Positions 9,196-18,560 of a DNA stretch of 64,000 nt are shown here, piece after piece. The stretch is from NCBI GenBank assembly GCA_937928405.1, contig CALFWZ010000066.1, forward strand, positions 62,001 to 126,000. The letters run 5' to 3'. A program made the translations under genes and the position numbers. The notes under the pieces were generated by a model. It was not told where the DNA came from, made no database searches, and worked only from the letters and a program-made list of their open reading frames with translations. This DNA is from an uncultured Saprospiraceae bacterium. GTDB lineage: Bacteria; Bacteroidota; Bacteroidia; Chitinophagales; Saprospiraceae. The first letter of the stretch is position 1. Every line of letters starts with the position of its first letter.

Positions 9196-9717
9196 ATGCT
9201 TTTTCAAAATAATCCAATAGACTTAACCACACTACCCCAACTGGAGCATATCCAGATGAAATCCCTAAGTCCTGCTTATCTTAAAGTCTCTTATCTAGGA
9301 ACAACGATTTTTTTTATTATGCTAGCAATCATCTTAATGGCCGTTCGATTTTTTGCAGAATTTGATATTCCTTTTCGTGTAGAATTGGGCATTGTAGGAG
9401 GTTGGTTATTGTTATTGGTCTTATCACTTTGGCATACTTATGAAGATTTTCAAATTCAGGGTTTTGCCATTCGAGAAAGAGATTTAACGTATCGTTCAGG
9501 AGTATTTTTTCGCAGTACTACCGTGATTCCTTATAACCGAATTCAACATGCAGAAGTAAAACAAGGACCGATTGAGCGGCGGTTTAATTTGCAACGATTA
9601 GAAATTTATTCCGCGGGGGGAGATGGTAGTGATTTATACATTCCGGGGTTACCCGGCAATCGAGCCGATCAATTAAAGGATTATATTATTGAAAAAGCGG
9701 GAAAACATGAGCAGTAA
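9196..9717 (+). CDS. PH domain-containing membrane protein (YdbS-like)
   Basis: 173-residue protein with two adjacent transmembrane segments (about 36-53 and 65-82) followed by one bacterial PH domain (bPH2, about 90-165; motifs FRSTTVIPYNRIQHAEV and QRLEIYSAGGDGSDLYIPGL). It resembles Bacillus YdbS, which works with YdbT. Its stop overlaps the ATG of the next gene by 11 bp, so the two are translationally linked. Function in this phylum is unproven; the Bacillus pair is linked to resistance against some bacteriocins. Confidence 0.85.
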   Translation: MLFQNNPIDLTTLPQLEHIQMKSLSPAYLKVSYLGTTIFFIMLAIILMAVRFFAEFDIPFRVELGIVGGWLLLLVLSLWHTYEDFQIQGFAIRERDLTYRSGVFFRSTTVIPYNRIQHAEVKQGPIERRFNLQRLEIYSAGGDGSDLYIPGLPGNRADQLKDYIIEKAGKHEQ

Positions 9718-11197
9718 TCCTTCGTCCTTCCAGGAAGAAAAAAGACAATCTCCTGTGGCCATTCTTATTATCTTGCAACGATTGTTTGTCATGATCATAA
9801 AGAGTGCTTGGCCGGTTTTTGTTTTCTACTTTATAAATCCTCAAAGCAAATTTGAATATATTATGACGCTGATCGGGATCGGAGCAGTCGCACTATCCAC
9901 GGTTGGTTCATTGATCTCTTATTTTACTTTTTATTTCCGATTGGAAGAAACGGAATTGGTTATGCGCTCGGGATTAATTAATAAAACCTTTCGCACCATT
10001 CCTTTTGACAGAATACAGACGATTAGCTTTACGCAAAATATTATTCATCGAGTGTTTAATGTTGTGCAACTAGATCTCGATACCGCTGGTTCGAGTGGTA
10101 GCGAACTGGCGATCAAAGCCTTAAGTCATCAAGAAGCCAATGCCATCAAAGCGTATATTCTAGATCGTAAAGCAACTTTGCCTACCCAAACCGAAGCAAT
10201 AGAAATTTCCAATGAAGCTGATAATCCTGTCCAGCAAGGGCGCTTACTACTCCACCTTTCTGTGCCAGATCTATTAAAAATCGGCGTATCCCAAAACCAT
10301 TTACGTACCGTCGGCATCATGCTGGCTTTTATTTTGGGACTTTCTCAATATGCAGATGAATTACTGAGTAAAGAAAAAGAGGAAGCGATCTGGTTATTCA
10401 TTTTTGGTTCAGCGGTGATTATCGCTTTGTTAACTGTATTGTTATTTGTCGGTGCTTTTTTCTTAAGTTTACTCAATACTGTTTTACGATACTACGATTT
10501 AAGTCTGCTGCAATCCGATGGCGGATATACGATTACTGCTGGTTTATTTACAAAAACCGAACAATCTGCGCAGCATCAAAAAATACAATTATTAGAATGG
10601 CGGAACAATCCCATCAAACGTCTTTTTGGAATCTCTACGCTCTACCTGAAACAAGCTGCTAGTGCCACCCTCAAAAATAAAAGTACTTTGGTGGTTCCGG
10701 GTTGTTATTTACCACAAATAGAGGCGGTCCGCGATAGTTATTTTTCTAACTTTAATAAAGATGATTTTAAAGAATACGTCATTAGTCCACTCGTCATTGG
10801 ACGCATCGTACTTTATCTTGGTGTAGTTCCCGCTTTGATATTTTGCTCAATAAATTTCATGAAAACTTGGTGGGCATTATTGTTTTTAGCATGGATTCCA
10901 ATTGTTTGGATGCTAGCCCGTCTTTATTATAAAAAATGGCGATATGCGATCAGCCCAAAAGGTATTTATCTAACCAAAGGATTTCTGGGACAACGCGCCG
11001 CTATTTTACGATGGTATAAAGTTCAGTCCGTCACCTTAAAACAAAGTCCTTTCCAACGACGAAAAGATTTAGCGACCCTCGAATTTTCTACGGCGGGTGG
11101 CAATTTGACCGTTCCTTATATTCCGCTGGCGCATGCAAAGGAGTTAAAAGATTATGTGTTGTATGCAGTGGAACAATCCAAGGAAAAATGGATGTAA
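9707..11197 (+). CDS. PH domain-containing membrane protein (YdbT-like)
   Basis: 496-residue membrane protein with three bPH2 modules: about residues 75-150 (FRTIPFDRIQTISFTQNIIHRVF), 255-340 (AQHQKIQLLEWRNNPIKRLFG) and 415-490 (ILRWYKVQSVTLKQSPFQRRKDLATLEF). These alternate with paired transmembrane segments, the usual YdbT layout. The ATG at 9707 is preferred over the upstream TTG at 9689 because the YdbS-like gene ends at 9717 and short overlaps are typical for this pair. The two proteins are presumed to form one inner-membrane complex. Confidence 0.85.
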   Translation: MSSNPSSFQEEKRQSPVAILIILQRLFVMIIKSAWPVFVFYFINPQSKFEYIMTLIGIGAVALSTVGSLISYFTFYFRLEETELVMRSGLINKTFRTIPFDRIQTISFTQNIIHRVFNVVQLDLDTAGSSGSELAIKALSHQEANAIKAYILDRKATLPTQTEAIEISNEADNPVQQGRLLLHLSVPDLLKIGVSQNHLRTVGIMLAFILGLSQYADELLSKEKEEAIWLFIFGSAVIIALLTVLLFVGAFFLSLLNTVLRYYDLSLLQSDGGYTITAGLFTKTEQSAQHQKIQLLEWRNNPIKRLFGISTLYLKQAASATLKNKSTLVVPGCYLPQIEAVRDSYFSNFNKDDFKEYVISPLVIGRIVLYLGVVPALIFCSINFMKTWWALLFLAWIPIVWMLARLYYKKWRYAISPKGIYLTKGFLGQRAAILRWYKVQSVTLKQSPFQRRKDLATLEFSTAGGNLTVPYIPLAHAKELKDYVLYAVEQSKEKWM

Positions 11198-11475
11198 CCA
11201 TTTTTATAAAAAACTCATTTTTTCTACGTTCAAAGTAAATACCCTGACCCCTAGTTCTAGTCTTTTACGGGTAATTATTTAGATACGATTCAGGGTAAAC
11301 CCCCTATTTTGCATTTTCAAAAATAATATTAGAAAAATACCATTATACAGATGAACAATCATTGACCTCTGAAGTTATATCGTTGTTCTTACCCATAAAA
11401 TTCTCAATAACGTAAATTTTTATTTTATACTCTTTACGTTTATTTAGAAGTCATTTAAAACCGTAAAATTACTTT

Positions 11476-13968
11476 ATGAAAAATAAAATTGTTATTCTTT
11501 CTTTTTTAACCTTATTATTAGTTCCTTTTTTGGCCCTGGCCCAAGATACTTTTACTGGTCAAAAAATTGACCTTAACGAGCATAGTACAATTTTTGAAAA
11601 GTTCACCACACCCGATGTCTATCAAATTGATATTCGCCGCATCAAAACTGCCCTAGAATCCCCTGAAAATGACAGTCGAATAAACTTAAAGTTTGGTACA
11701 ACACACGACTGGGACTTGGAGCTTTATCCGGCAACCTTACGTAGTCTTGATTATCGAGTTAGAGTATTGACCGCTAATGGGCTCGAAGAACATCGAGATG
11801 ATGCCACCAAAACTTACTATGGATACCTAGTGGACCGTCCTAATAGTGAAGTTAGAGTAACCATTAAGGATGACTTTTTCTATGGTTTTGTTCGGGATGG
11901 AGATCAGACTGTTTACTTCGAACCTGCCAATCGATTTCAAGAAAATTTGAGTGAAGAAGTTATCCTATATCGACCCGATCAGGTAATTCAAGAAACCATG
12001 ACGTGTGCCCATACAGAGAAAGTAAAAAAACAAAATTCTAATTCTAATCCTTCTTTAACTGCCTCAGGAGATTGTTGGGAACTTGATTTAGCCATTGCGT
12101 CTGATTATAGTTATTATCAGGATAGAGGGTCAGATGTAAGTGCAGTAACAGCTTATACGCTTGGCGTAATGAATAACGTAGCTACTAATTATCAACTGAG
12201 TGGGAGCACTAATTTTTCAGACGGAATTGAGTTTCTAATCGTCGAAAACTTTGTAGTAACTATTCCTAATGGTGACCCTTGGACGGCTTCTACAGATCCC
12301 TTTGCGCTACTTCCTAGTTTTAGAGATTGGGCTAGTGGATCGACTGGATTTTCTGCAACACACGACCTTGGACAACTGTGGACAAATCGTGATTTTGATG
12401 GTTCGACTGTGGGGTTAGCATATACGAGTACTAATGTTATCTGCTCTAATTCTAGATATCACATTCTGGAAGATTATACTACTAATGCGGCACAACTCCG
12501 TGTTCTGACAGCTCACGAGATTGGTCATAATTTTGGTGCAGAACACGATGCCTCTAATTCTGGATTTATTATGGCCCCATCTGTAAATATCACTAATACT
12601 TGGTCTACGGCATCTAAAAATAGTGCAGACCAAGCTATTGTTAATGCTTCTATTGGAAATGGAGCCTGTTTAGTTCCTTGTTCTACCGGACCGCCAACTA
12701 GTAACTTTACTGCGAGCACTACAGTAGGTTGTACGGGAACAGCCATTACCTTTTTTGATAGTTCAGTCAATGGTACTAGCAATTGGAATTGGTCCTTTCC
12801 TGGAGGAAATCCATCTTCTTCAAATTTACAAAATCCAACGGTCGTCTATCCTTCAACGGGGAGTTATGATGTAACCCTAACCGCTGGAAATGGATCTGGA
12901 AATGGAACCACTGAAACGAAAATAGATTTTATTAATATTGTACAAAATCCTACAAATGCTTGTGTACCTGGTGGTAGTCTAGGAAATGGTGGTGTTCGTT
13001 TTTTCTCGTTGGGAACCATTAGTAATACTTCTGGTAACGCCATTACGGACGGCAACACCTATCTTGATAATTCCTGCTTACAAGTGGCAAACCTCACTCC
13101 TGGAGAAACATATCAGGGGGTAGTCAACGTTGGTGACTTTAACACTAGCACTTTTGAAGCAGTTAGAATTTACCTTGATTATAATAATGATGGTGATTTT
13201 TTAGACGTAGATGAATTGATCGTTACTTCAGGAGGTCAAAGATTCGCTGGAGGTAATCGCACATTTAATTATACCGCACCAGAAATCCCACTAGTTAGTG
13301 GAGTTATTTTACGATTACGCGTTGTTGCTAATGAAAGCATTAGTAATGCTTGCCAGAACATGTCCACTGGACAAGCAGAAGACTACGGTATTGTATTCCC
13401 TGGTGTGGCACCGCTTCCCGTCACACTGACTGGCTACGAAGCAGTCCCCAAAAATAAAACTAGTCTGTTGAATTGGGTTACTGAATCGGAATTTAATAAT
13501 GACTATTATACACTCGAACATTCTACCGATGGAAGAAACTTTTCTTTTTTAGATGAAATGAATGGTCAAGGAACTACTTCTGAGATTACCAAATATCAGT
13601 ACGTTCACAAAAATCCGATCATCGGTGATAATTATTATCGACTAACCCAGACTGATTTTGACGGTACACAAGAGATTCTTGGAACCCGTGTGGTAAATTT
13701 TAAAACAGACGAAACAATTGTAAACATTCGACCTAATCCAATTAACGAACAAACATTACAAACAGCTTATATTTCCCCGATAGATGGTCTATTGGTGATG
13801 ACCATAATGGGAGTTGATGGTAAAATTATTAGAGAAACGAAACAAGAAATTTTGGCCGGGACCACTATGCTTACCTTGCCATTACCAAGACTTAGTAATG
13901 GTATATATTTTCTTAGAACTGTTTTAGGAGAAACTATCAATACCACTCGTTTTGTAAAGACGAATTAA
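11476..13968 (+). CDS. secreted reprolysin-like (M12-type) metalloprotease with T9SS tail
   Basis: 830-residue secreted zinc protease. Signal peptide at 1-22, a pro-region to about 190, then a reprolysin-like catalytic domain with the zinc site HEIGHNFGAEHD starting at H347 and a Met-turn candidate in GFIMAPSV. A PKD domain (about 408-500, TSNFTASTTVGCTGTAITF) and a GEVED domain (about 540-645, YLDYNNDGDF and GQAEDYGI) follow. The last roughly 80 residues are a type IX secretion sorting domain (VNIRPNPI ... GIYFLRT ... TRFVKTN). The protein is exported and probably cell-surface bound or released. The spacer downstream opens with a strong terminator. Confidence 0.9.
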   Translation: MKNKIVILSFLTLLLVPFLALAQDTFTGQKIDLNEHSTIFEKFTTPDVYQIDIRRIKTALESPENDSRINLKFGTTHDWDLELYPATLRSLDYRVRVLTANGLEEHRDDATKTYYGYLVDRPNSEVRVTIKDDFFYGFVRDGDQTVYFEPANRFQENLSEEVILYRPDQVIQETMTCAHTEKVKKQNSNSNPSLTASGDCWELDLAIASDYSYYQDRGSDVSAVTAYTLGVMNNVATNYQLSGSTNFSDGIEFLIVENFVVTIPNGDPWTASTDPFALLPSFRDWASGSTGFSATHDLGQLWTNRDFDGSTVGLAYTSTNVICSNSRYHILEDYTTNAAQLRVLTAHEIGHNFGAEHDASNSGFIMAPSVNITNTWSTASKNSADQAIVNASIGNGACLVPCSTGPPTSNFTASTTVGCTGTAITFFDSSVNGTSNWNWSFPGGNPSSSNLQNPTVVYPSTGSYDVTLTAGNGSGNGTTETKIDFINIVQNPTNACVPGGSLGNGGVRFFSLGTISNTSGNAITDGNTYLDNSCLQVANLTPGETYQGVVNVGDFNTSTFEAVRIYLDYNNDGDFLDVDELIVTSGGQRFAGGNRTFNYTAPEIPLVSGVILRLRVVANESISNACQNMSTGQAEDYGIVFPGVAPLPVTLTGYEAVPKNKTSLLNWVTESEFNNDYYTLEHSTDGRNFSFLDEMNGQGTTSEITKYQYVHKNPIIGDNYYRLTQTDFDGTQEILGTRVVNFKTDETIVNIRPNPINEQTLQTAYISPIDGLLVMTIMGVDGKIIRETKQEILAGTTMLTLPLPRLSNGIYFLRTVLGETINTTRFVKTN

Positions 13969-13983
13969 AAATAGTTTCACCGT

Positions 13984-14023
13984 GTTTACCAAACCCTCTT
14001 CAATTGAAAAGGGTTTGGTAAAC
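13984..14023 (+). terminator. long-stem terminator
   Basis: GTTTACCAAACCCT (13984-13997) pairs perfectly with AGGGTTTGGTAAAC (14010-14023). The stem extends further by TTC/GAA after one mismatch. It lies 16 bp after the metalloprotease stop. There is no long T-run, so it may act as a stable hairpin rather than a classical intrinsic terminator. Confidence 0.7.
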
Positions 14024-14397
14024 ATAGTGAACCAAATATTTTCTTATCACTGCATACTATCAATAATCAATGCTAGCTCCACCTATTCATCAGCAAACTT
14101 ACGCATTGGAACAAATTAATACCTCACCTAATAGTTCAGCAGCGATCATAAAAGCCAAGCAATTCAGAAAACCCTTAACAATATATATCCGTAATTAATT
14201 GACAATCAATTTATTAGCCCTATTTATTTTCCAATAGCGAAAAAGAACGTTTCACGCACCTTTATTTATATTTCAACAATCTATTAGCAAAAAATATTAA
14301 CATATATTATTCTGTTTAATAGCCTATTTTCAATTTTTTTGAAAAAAAATTTGAAAAAATACAGAATAAAGGATTTTTTCTATTACATTTACGTAAA

Positions 14398-14425
14398 ATT
14401 GGTCAACCAATGATTGGTCAACCAA
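14398..14425. promoter_or_regulatory. tandem ATTGGTCAACCAA operator candidates
   Basis: Two identical 13-mers at 14398-14410 and 14413-14425, offset by 15 bp. Each is a TTGGT-CA-ACCAA dyad. The TGGT...ACCA form resembles operators of FadR-subclass GntR regulators (PdhR, FadR). A third exact copy is at 32258-32270. They lie about 370 bp upstream of the alginate lyase start. Confidence 0.55.
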
Positions 14426-14681
14426 AGTATGACTAACTTATTGAGCAATAAGAACCTCTATACCTACCTGTTTCTACTTTCGTATTTACAAAAACCAACA
14501 TGATTATGTTAAAAACTAATTTTATCGATTCTCCATATCCCTGAATCAAATCATTTTAATTTTTCTATTTATTATTCATAACAGCGATAATAAAAAGATT
14601 AATCGATGATGGTGGTTAAATAATTTTCAATCCTATCCACCATAGGATTTCTGAAGATAAATGTATTTTCGGATAAACCTT

Positions 14682-14699
14682 CCTGTGCCGGCAGACAGG
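14682..14699. repeat. GCCGGC-centred palindromic repeat
   Basis: CCTGTGCCGGCAGACAGG, an imperfect palindrome of the CCTGC..GCCGGC..GCAGG family. Relatives occur near 27110, 48203, 57584, 58904 and 63611, all in spacers. Confidence 0.6.
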
Positions 14700-14796
14700 T
14701 TGCTATTTGGTGGCTTGATTGAGAAAAATTTTTATTATCAAAATTGATCACTTATTCTTTATCGTAATTTTTAACCAAACTTTATTTAATTAAATT

Positions 14797-16176
14797 ATGA
14801 ACAAAACATTATATCACATCACACAGAAATTTCCTATTTTATTTTTTGCATTAGGAATACTTATATTTATTACTGCTTGTTCAAAAGATGAAAGTCTTTT
14901 GGAAATTGACGAATCTTCAGAAATAACAGAACAGACAGAATTTGAAGAAAACACAGAAACCACAGACAATGACCAAGCTGCTACTAGAAATGATGTACCA
15001 ACGGTAGGAAAAACTTACGTCATAAAATCTGTAAAAAGTGGCCGTACCTTAGATATTTCTGGGGCGAGCAACAACAATGGTGCTAACTTACAAGTCTGGG
15101 GTACCAATGTTAATACAACAGCAACTCACCGACAATGGGAGATTCTTTCTGTTGGAAATGGTTACGTCAGACTGAAAGGAGTAGATAGCGGTAAGAGCTT
15201 AGAGGTCGCAGGTGGAAGTAACTCCAATAACGCGAATGTGCGACAATGGGCGTACCAAGGTACCACCCACCAACAATGGCAAATTATTTCTGTTGGAAAT
15301 GGACAGTATAGACTTAAGTGCAGAGATAGTGGAAAATCTTTAAGAGTAAATGGCACAACCAATGGCAGTAATGCCAACCAATATGCTTACAGAGGTTGGA
15401 CCAGCCAAAAATTTACGTTCCATGAAGTCGGCGGAGATGACAACAACGGTGGAACCACCGCAGCAGCTATTATCGGAAGCGGATGGAAGCTAAATGGATT
15501 TTCAGGTAATTTAAATGTTGGAAGCAATAATAATGGATTGAGCTATGCAGATAACGCTAGTAAAGGCGAAAGTCATTTCTTTTTTGATAAAGATGGGTAT
15601 GCTGCTTTTAGATGTTATCCTGGTAATCCAACTTCTGGAGGTTCTTCTAATCCAAGATCAGAATTGAGAGAATTGATCAATGGTGGTAGCAATTACTGGA
15701 ATGGTAATACCAATACAGAACACTCTATGAAGTTTAGATTTAAAATTGAGGATCTTCCTCCTTCTGGAAAACTCTGCTTTGCTCAAATTCATGAAAGAGA
15801 TGATTCTTATGACGATGTCATCCGAGTGCAAGTACAAGGTAATTCTGGTCAAAATTCCGGTAGTGTAGATTTAAGAATCTTGGGCTATGTAACGGAAGAG
15901 ATAGAAGGAAGTGGTAGAACTATTAATTTCAACATGAATATGGATACCGAGTATTATTTTGAATTAACCATGAAAAATGGAGTCGTTAAACTGTATAACT
16001 TAAATAATAATGGAAGTAGACAATCAACGTTGTTTACCTCGGTTGATATTGGAAATGCCAATGAGAATTACTTCAAAGCTGGATGTTATTTACAGTCGAC
16101 TTCTAGTAGTCATTCAGGCTCTAGTGTTTATGGACAAGTATTAATTAAAAACCTTGTTGTCAGTCCTGATAACTAG
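14797..16176 (+). CDS. alginate lyase lipoprotein: ricin-type lectin + PL7
   Basis: 459-residue lipoprotein with lipobox FITAC (Cys28), an acidic linker (30-65), a ricin-type beta-trefoil (about 68-210, with repeated QW motifs: RQWEI, QQWQI) and a polysaccharide lyase family 7 catalytic domain (about 230-459). The PL7 signatures are RSELREL from Arg287, QIH at 330-332 and YFKAG from Tyr425. The QIH form is associated with cleavage at guluronate-containing linkages. The protein is presumably surface- or periplasm-anchored and depolymerises alginate. It stands alone, with no SusCD pair or second lyase nearby. Control may involve the tandem dyads at 14398-14425. Confidence 0.92.
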   Translation: MNKTLYHITQKFPILFFALGILIFITACSKDESLLEIDESSEITEQTEFEENTETTDNDQAATRNDVPTVGKTYVIKSVKSGRTLDISGASNNNGANLQVWGTNVNTTATHRQWEILSVGNGYVRLKGVDSGKSLEVAGGSNSNNANVRQWAYQGTTHQQWQIISVGNGQYRLKCRDSGKSLRVNGTTNGSNANQYAYRGWTSQKFTFHEVGGDDNNGGTTAAAIIGSGWKLNGFSGNLNVGSNNNGLSYADNASKGESHFFFDKDGYAAFRCYPGNPTSGGSSNPRSELRELINGGSNYWNGNTNTEHSMKFRFKIEDLPPSGKLCFAQIHERDDSYDDVIRVQVQGNSGQNSGSVDLRILGYVTEEIEGSGRTINFNMNMDTEYYFELTMKNGVVKLYNLNNNGSRQSTLFTSVDIGNANENYFKAGCYLQSTSSSHSGSSVYGQVLIKNLVVSPDN

Positions 16177-16237
16177 GAGGTTAAGATTTAGTAGCTTTTC
16201 TTTTTACAAGAAAGCTTAGGAAATTTAGAAACAGGAG

Positions 16238-16404
16238 TCATCCCGAATTTTTTCTTTAGAAAAATATTGCCAGTTGACCTGTTAGCTTGTTTGCCAGTTG
16301 GCCCTCTTTTTACGTAAAAAGAGGGCCAACAAGCTAACTAGCAAAAAACAATATATTCAAGGGAAAACTAGAAGGTAAAATGATAATAATGAATTTCGGG
16401 ATGA
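16238..16404. repeat. long hairpin element between convergent genes (copy 1)
   Basis: The outer arms TCATCCCGAA (16238-16247) and TTCGGGATGA (16395-16404) are perfect inverted repeats. Inside is a gapless 34-bp palindrome (16297-16330, arm GTTGGCCCTCTTTTTAC). A further GTTAGCTT/AAGCTAAC pair flanks it. A related element lies at 52401-52494. It sits between the ends of the alginate lyase and the DegS-like gene, so a bidirectional terminator role is likely. Confidence 0.75.
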
Positions 16405-16442
16405 TTCATGTTTCGTCTTTTTAGTCATTCTATTAAAGCAAC

Positions 16443-17585
16443 CTATTCTCCCCCAAAAGTCAATTCCACTTCCGCCGGCTCATAATCACGCGTGATGGAT
16501 ACCCTTACCCGATCGCCGGGTTTATATTTTTCTAGAATAAGAATAAGCTCTCCTCGATTCGTTACTTTTTCGCCGTTGATGGCCGTAATGACATCTCCTA
16601 AAACAATGGAACCTTGACGATTCCAACGGGTGGGTTGTAGGCCAGCCTTTTCAGCGGGGCCACCACTAAAAACGTCATAAATTAAAATTCCTTCCATGCC
16701 CATTCTGCGCATGACTTGCGGACTAGCCAGCTCGACCCCTAAGGTGGGACGATTGATTTTTCCATACTTAATTAAATCTGGAACCACCCAATCTACCACA
16801 TGAGAAGGAATCGAAAAACCAACGCCCGCATAAGCACCAGAGGGACTATAAATCGCAGTATTCACTCCGATTAATTTTCCTTGAGAATCCAATAGTGGTC
16901 CTCCAGAATTACCTGGATTGATGGCAGCGTCTGTCTGAATTACATCACGGATCGGCACCTTCCCAACAGATTCGATCTCTCGGCCAAGGGCACTGATAAT
17001 TCCAGTAGTTAGGGTCTGATCCAATCCGAAAGGATTTCCGATGGCAAAAACAGATTGTCCTACTCTAAGATTATCAGAAGCGCCAACGGGGATGGGTTGT
17101 AGTTCCATATTTTCGGCTTCGATTCGAAGTACCGCCAAATCTTTTTCAGGGGCTGCACCTACGAGCGTCGCCGGATAAGTGGTCTGATCTGCAAAAGTAA
17201 CGGTGGCTTTGTCTGCCCCTTGAATTACATGGTAATTGGTGATGATATGCCCCGTTTTATCCCAAACAAATCCAGATCCACTCCCACGAGGAATTTCGCT
17301 GACATTACGCGACCAATAATCTCGACGAACATTAGAAGTCGTAATAAAAACAACGGAAGGGGCTGCGCGCTCGAAAAGATTAATCGTGGCTACTTCGTGG
17401 TCGGTAAAACGGTCGTCTTTATCAACTGTTTGAGGGGTAGCTGGAGATTGATTACTGGCCAGCATAGCCGGATGTTGGTTGGTACTTTTTTCTGTAAGTT
17501 CTTTTTTATTTTGCCAGGAGGTTCCAATAAAAAAACCAGACAATAACAAGAGTATCCAAAATATAGGTTTAATTATATTCTTCAT
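16443..17585 (-). CDS. DegS/HtrA-like serine protease (S1C) with one PDZ
   Basis: 380-residue periplasmic protease tethered by an N-terminal membrane segment (7-24). The chymotrypsin-like domain has the triad His119 (ITNYHV), Asp149 (KDLAVL) and Ser227 (NPGNSGGP). One PDZ domain follows (about 275-375, with ILIYDVFSGGPAEKAGL). A single PDZ with a membrane anchor matches the DegS/HtrA layout rather than two-PDZ DegP. It is expected in envelope quality control or stress signalling. A -33/-7 promoter lies about 50 bp upstream of the ATG. Confidence 0.9.
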   Translation of the reverse strand: MKNIIKPIFWILLLLSGFFIGTSWQNKKELTEKSTNQHPAMLASNQSPATPQTVDKDDRFTDHEVATINLFERAAPSVVFITTSNVRRDYWSRNVSEIPRGSGSGFVWDKTGHIITNYHVIQGADKATVTFADQTTYPATLVGAAPEKDLAVLRIEAENMELQPIPVGASDNLRVGQSVFAIGNPFGLDQTLTTGIISALGREIESVGKVPIRDVIQTDAAINPGNSGGPLLDSQGKLIGVNTAIYSPSGAYAGVGFSIPSHVVDWVVPDLIKYGKINRPTLGVELASPQVMRRMGMEGILIYDVFSGGPAEKAGLQPTRWNRQGSIVLGDVITAINGEKVTNRGELILILEKYKPGDRVRVSITRDYEPAEVELTFGGE

Positions 17586-17636
17586 AGATTTTAAAAATTA
17601 AAATTGAAGGTATTTTAAGTTGTTTTATTAGCTAAA

Positions 17637-17667
17637 CAAAGATAAGAAAGGTCTGGTTTTAGAGAAA
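17637..17667 (-). promoter_or_regulatory. Bacteroidota-type promoter for the DegS-like gene
   Basis: Read on the minus strand: TTTC (17664-17667), 19 bp, then a perfect TAnnTTTG element, TATCTTTG (17637-17644). Transcription would start near 17630, leaving a leader of about 45 nt before the ATG at 17585. Confidence 0.65.
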
Positions 17668-17684
17668 CGTTCAACCTTGTAAAT

Positions 17685-18560
17685 TTATTCCACAAAAATA
17701 CAATTATCCTCCACAAAGATAGGATTTGAAAAACTATATTGTTCACTCAAGATTCTTGAAAAATCAATTATTTGATCGATTTCAGAAACGACGGTTAGAC
17801 GACCATTACTGTATTTAAATCCAACAATTTGGGTTCGATCTTGGGTAGGAACATAAAATATTTTTCCTTGGTTTTCTTGGGTTAAAACGGACAGGCAAAG
17901 ATTTCGATCTCCATAACCATGATTGCTGTATCCGCTTAATTCATCTAAGACGGTTAGCGCTCCTGCTTGTACTTTTGCGACCTTTAAAATACCACCAATA
18001 TGTGGGGTCTGAATCCAAACTAATTCTACGATTCCATCTTCGTCTAAATCATTTAAGGTAACCAGATTTAACCAACGACTGGATTGGCCAATTTCTGGAA
18101 CATAGGCATATTCGTGCAATTGGTTATTTAGAATTTTATAAATCATAATTCCAGCACCTTGAGTAATCTCTGTACGGATGGTAATAATTTCTAAATTTCC
18201 ATCTTGATCTACATCATATAATCTAGGACGGATATCTTCAAACACATAATTATCCGCTAATGCTAATTCATAAAAAACACTATCCATCACAACGACCAAT
18301 CCTCCTCCTTCGATACCATCTCCCATCACTCGATGATTATACCTTTCCGTCGGATCAGTATATTGCGCGTAAACTCGTTTGTCTTGACTAATAGAAATTG
18401 CTTGCTCAGGAAGTTGGGTATAGTTTTCACTAAGTTGATTCAAGATCGTTACGCCTGAATTAGGCGGAGGATCGAGCATGGGAGCATGCTCTTTGCTGCA
18501 AGCTATTAAAAACAAGAAAGAAAAAACTAGACTTAATCTCATCATCTTCTTTAAAAACAA
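17685..18560 (-). CDS. lipoprotein with FG-GAP/VCBS-like repeats
   Basis: 291-residue lipoprotein (lipobox FLIAC near residue 21). The mature part holds acidic loops typical of FG-GAP/VCBS beta-propeller blades (DVDQDGNLEII, DLDEDGIVELV), which usually bind calcium. No enzyme motif was seen. Its start overlaps the stop of the upstream membrane protein gene by 10 bp, so both are co-translated and probably act together at the envelope. Confidence 0.65.
   Translation of the reverse strand: MFLKKMMRLSLVFSFLFLIACSKEHAPMLDPPPNSGVTILNQLSENYTQLPEQAISISQDKRVYAQYTDPTERYNHRVMGDGIEGGGLVVVMDSVFYELALADNYVFEDIRPRLYDVDQDGNLEIITIRTEITQGAGIMIYKILNNQLHEYAYVPEIGQSSRWLNLVTLNDLDEDGIVELVWIQTPHIGGILKVAKVQAGALTVLDELSGYSNHGYGDRNLCLSVLTQENQGKIFYVPTQDRTQIVGFKYSNGRLTVVSEIDQIIDFSRILSEQYSFSNPIFVEDNCIFVE

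Larger units (their letters stand above)
13969..14796. other. 828-bp non-coding region upstream of alginate lyase
   Basis: No open frame of note. It contains a strong terminator at 13984-14023, AT-rich sequence, two tandem ATTGGTCAACCAA dyads at 14398-14425, and a GCCGGC-centred palindrome at 14682-14699. The long leader and the tandem operators suggest regulated expression of the alginate lyase. Confidence 0.6.

Noticed and set aside
14398-14425. Start of a CRISPR array (two identical direct repeats)
   Set aside because: Only two 13-bp units with a 2-bp gap and internal dyad symmetry; no spacers and no cas genes.
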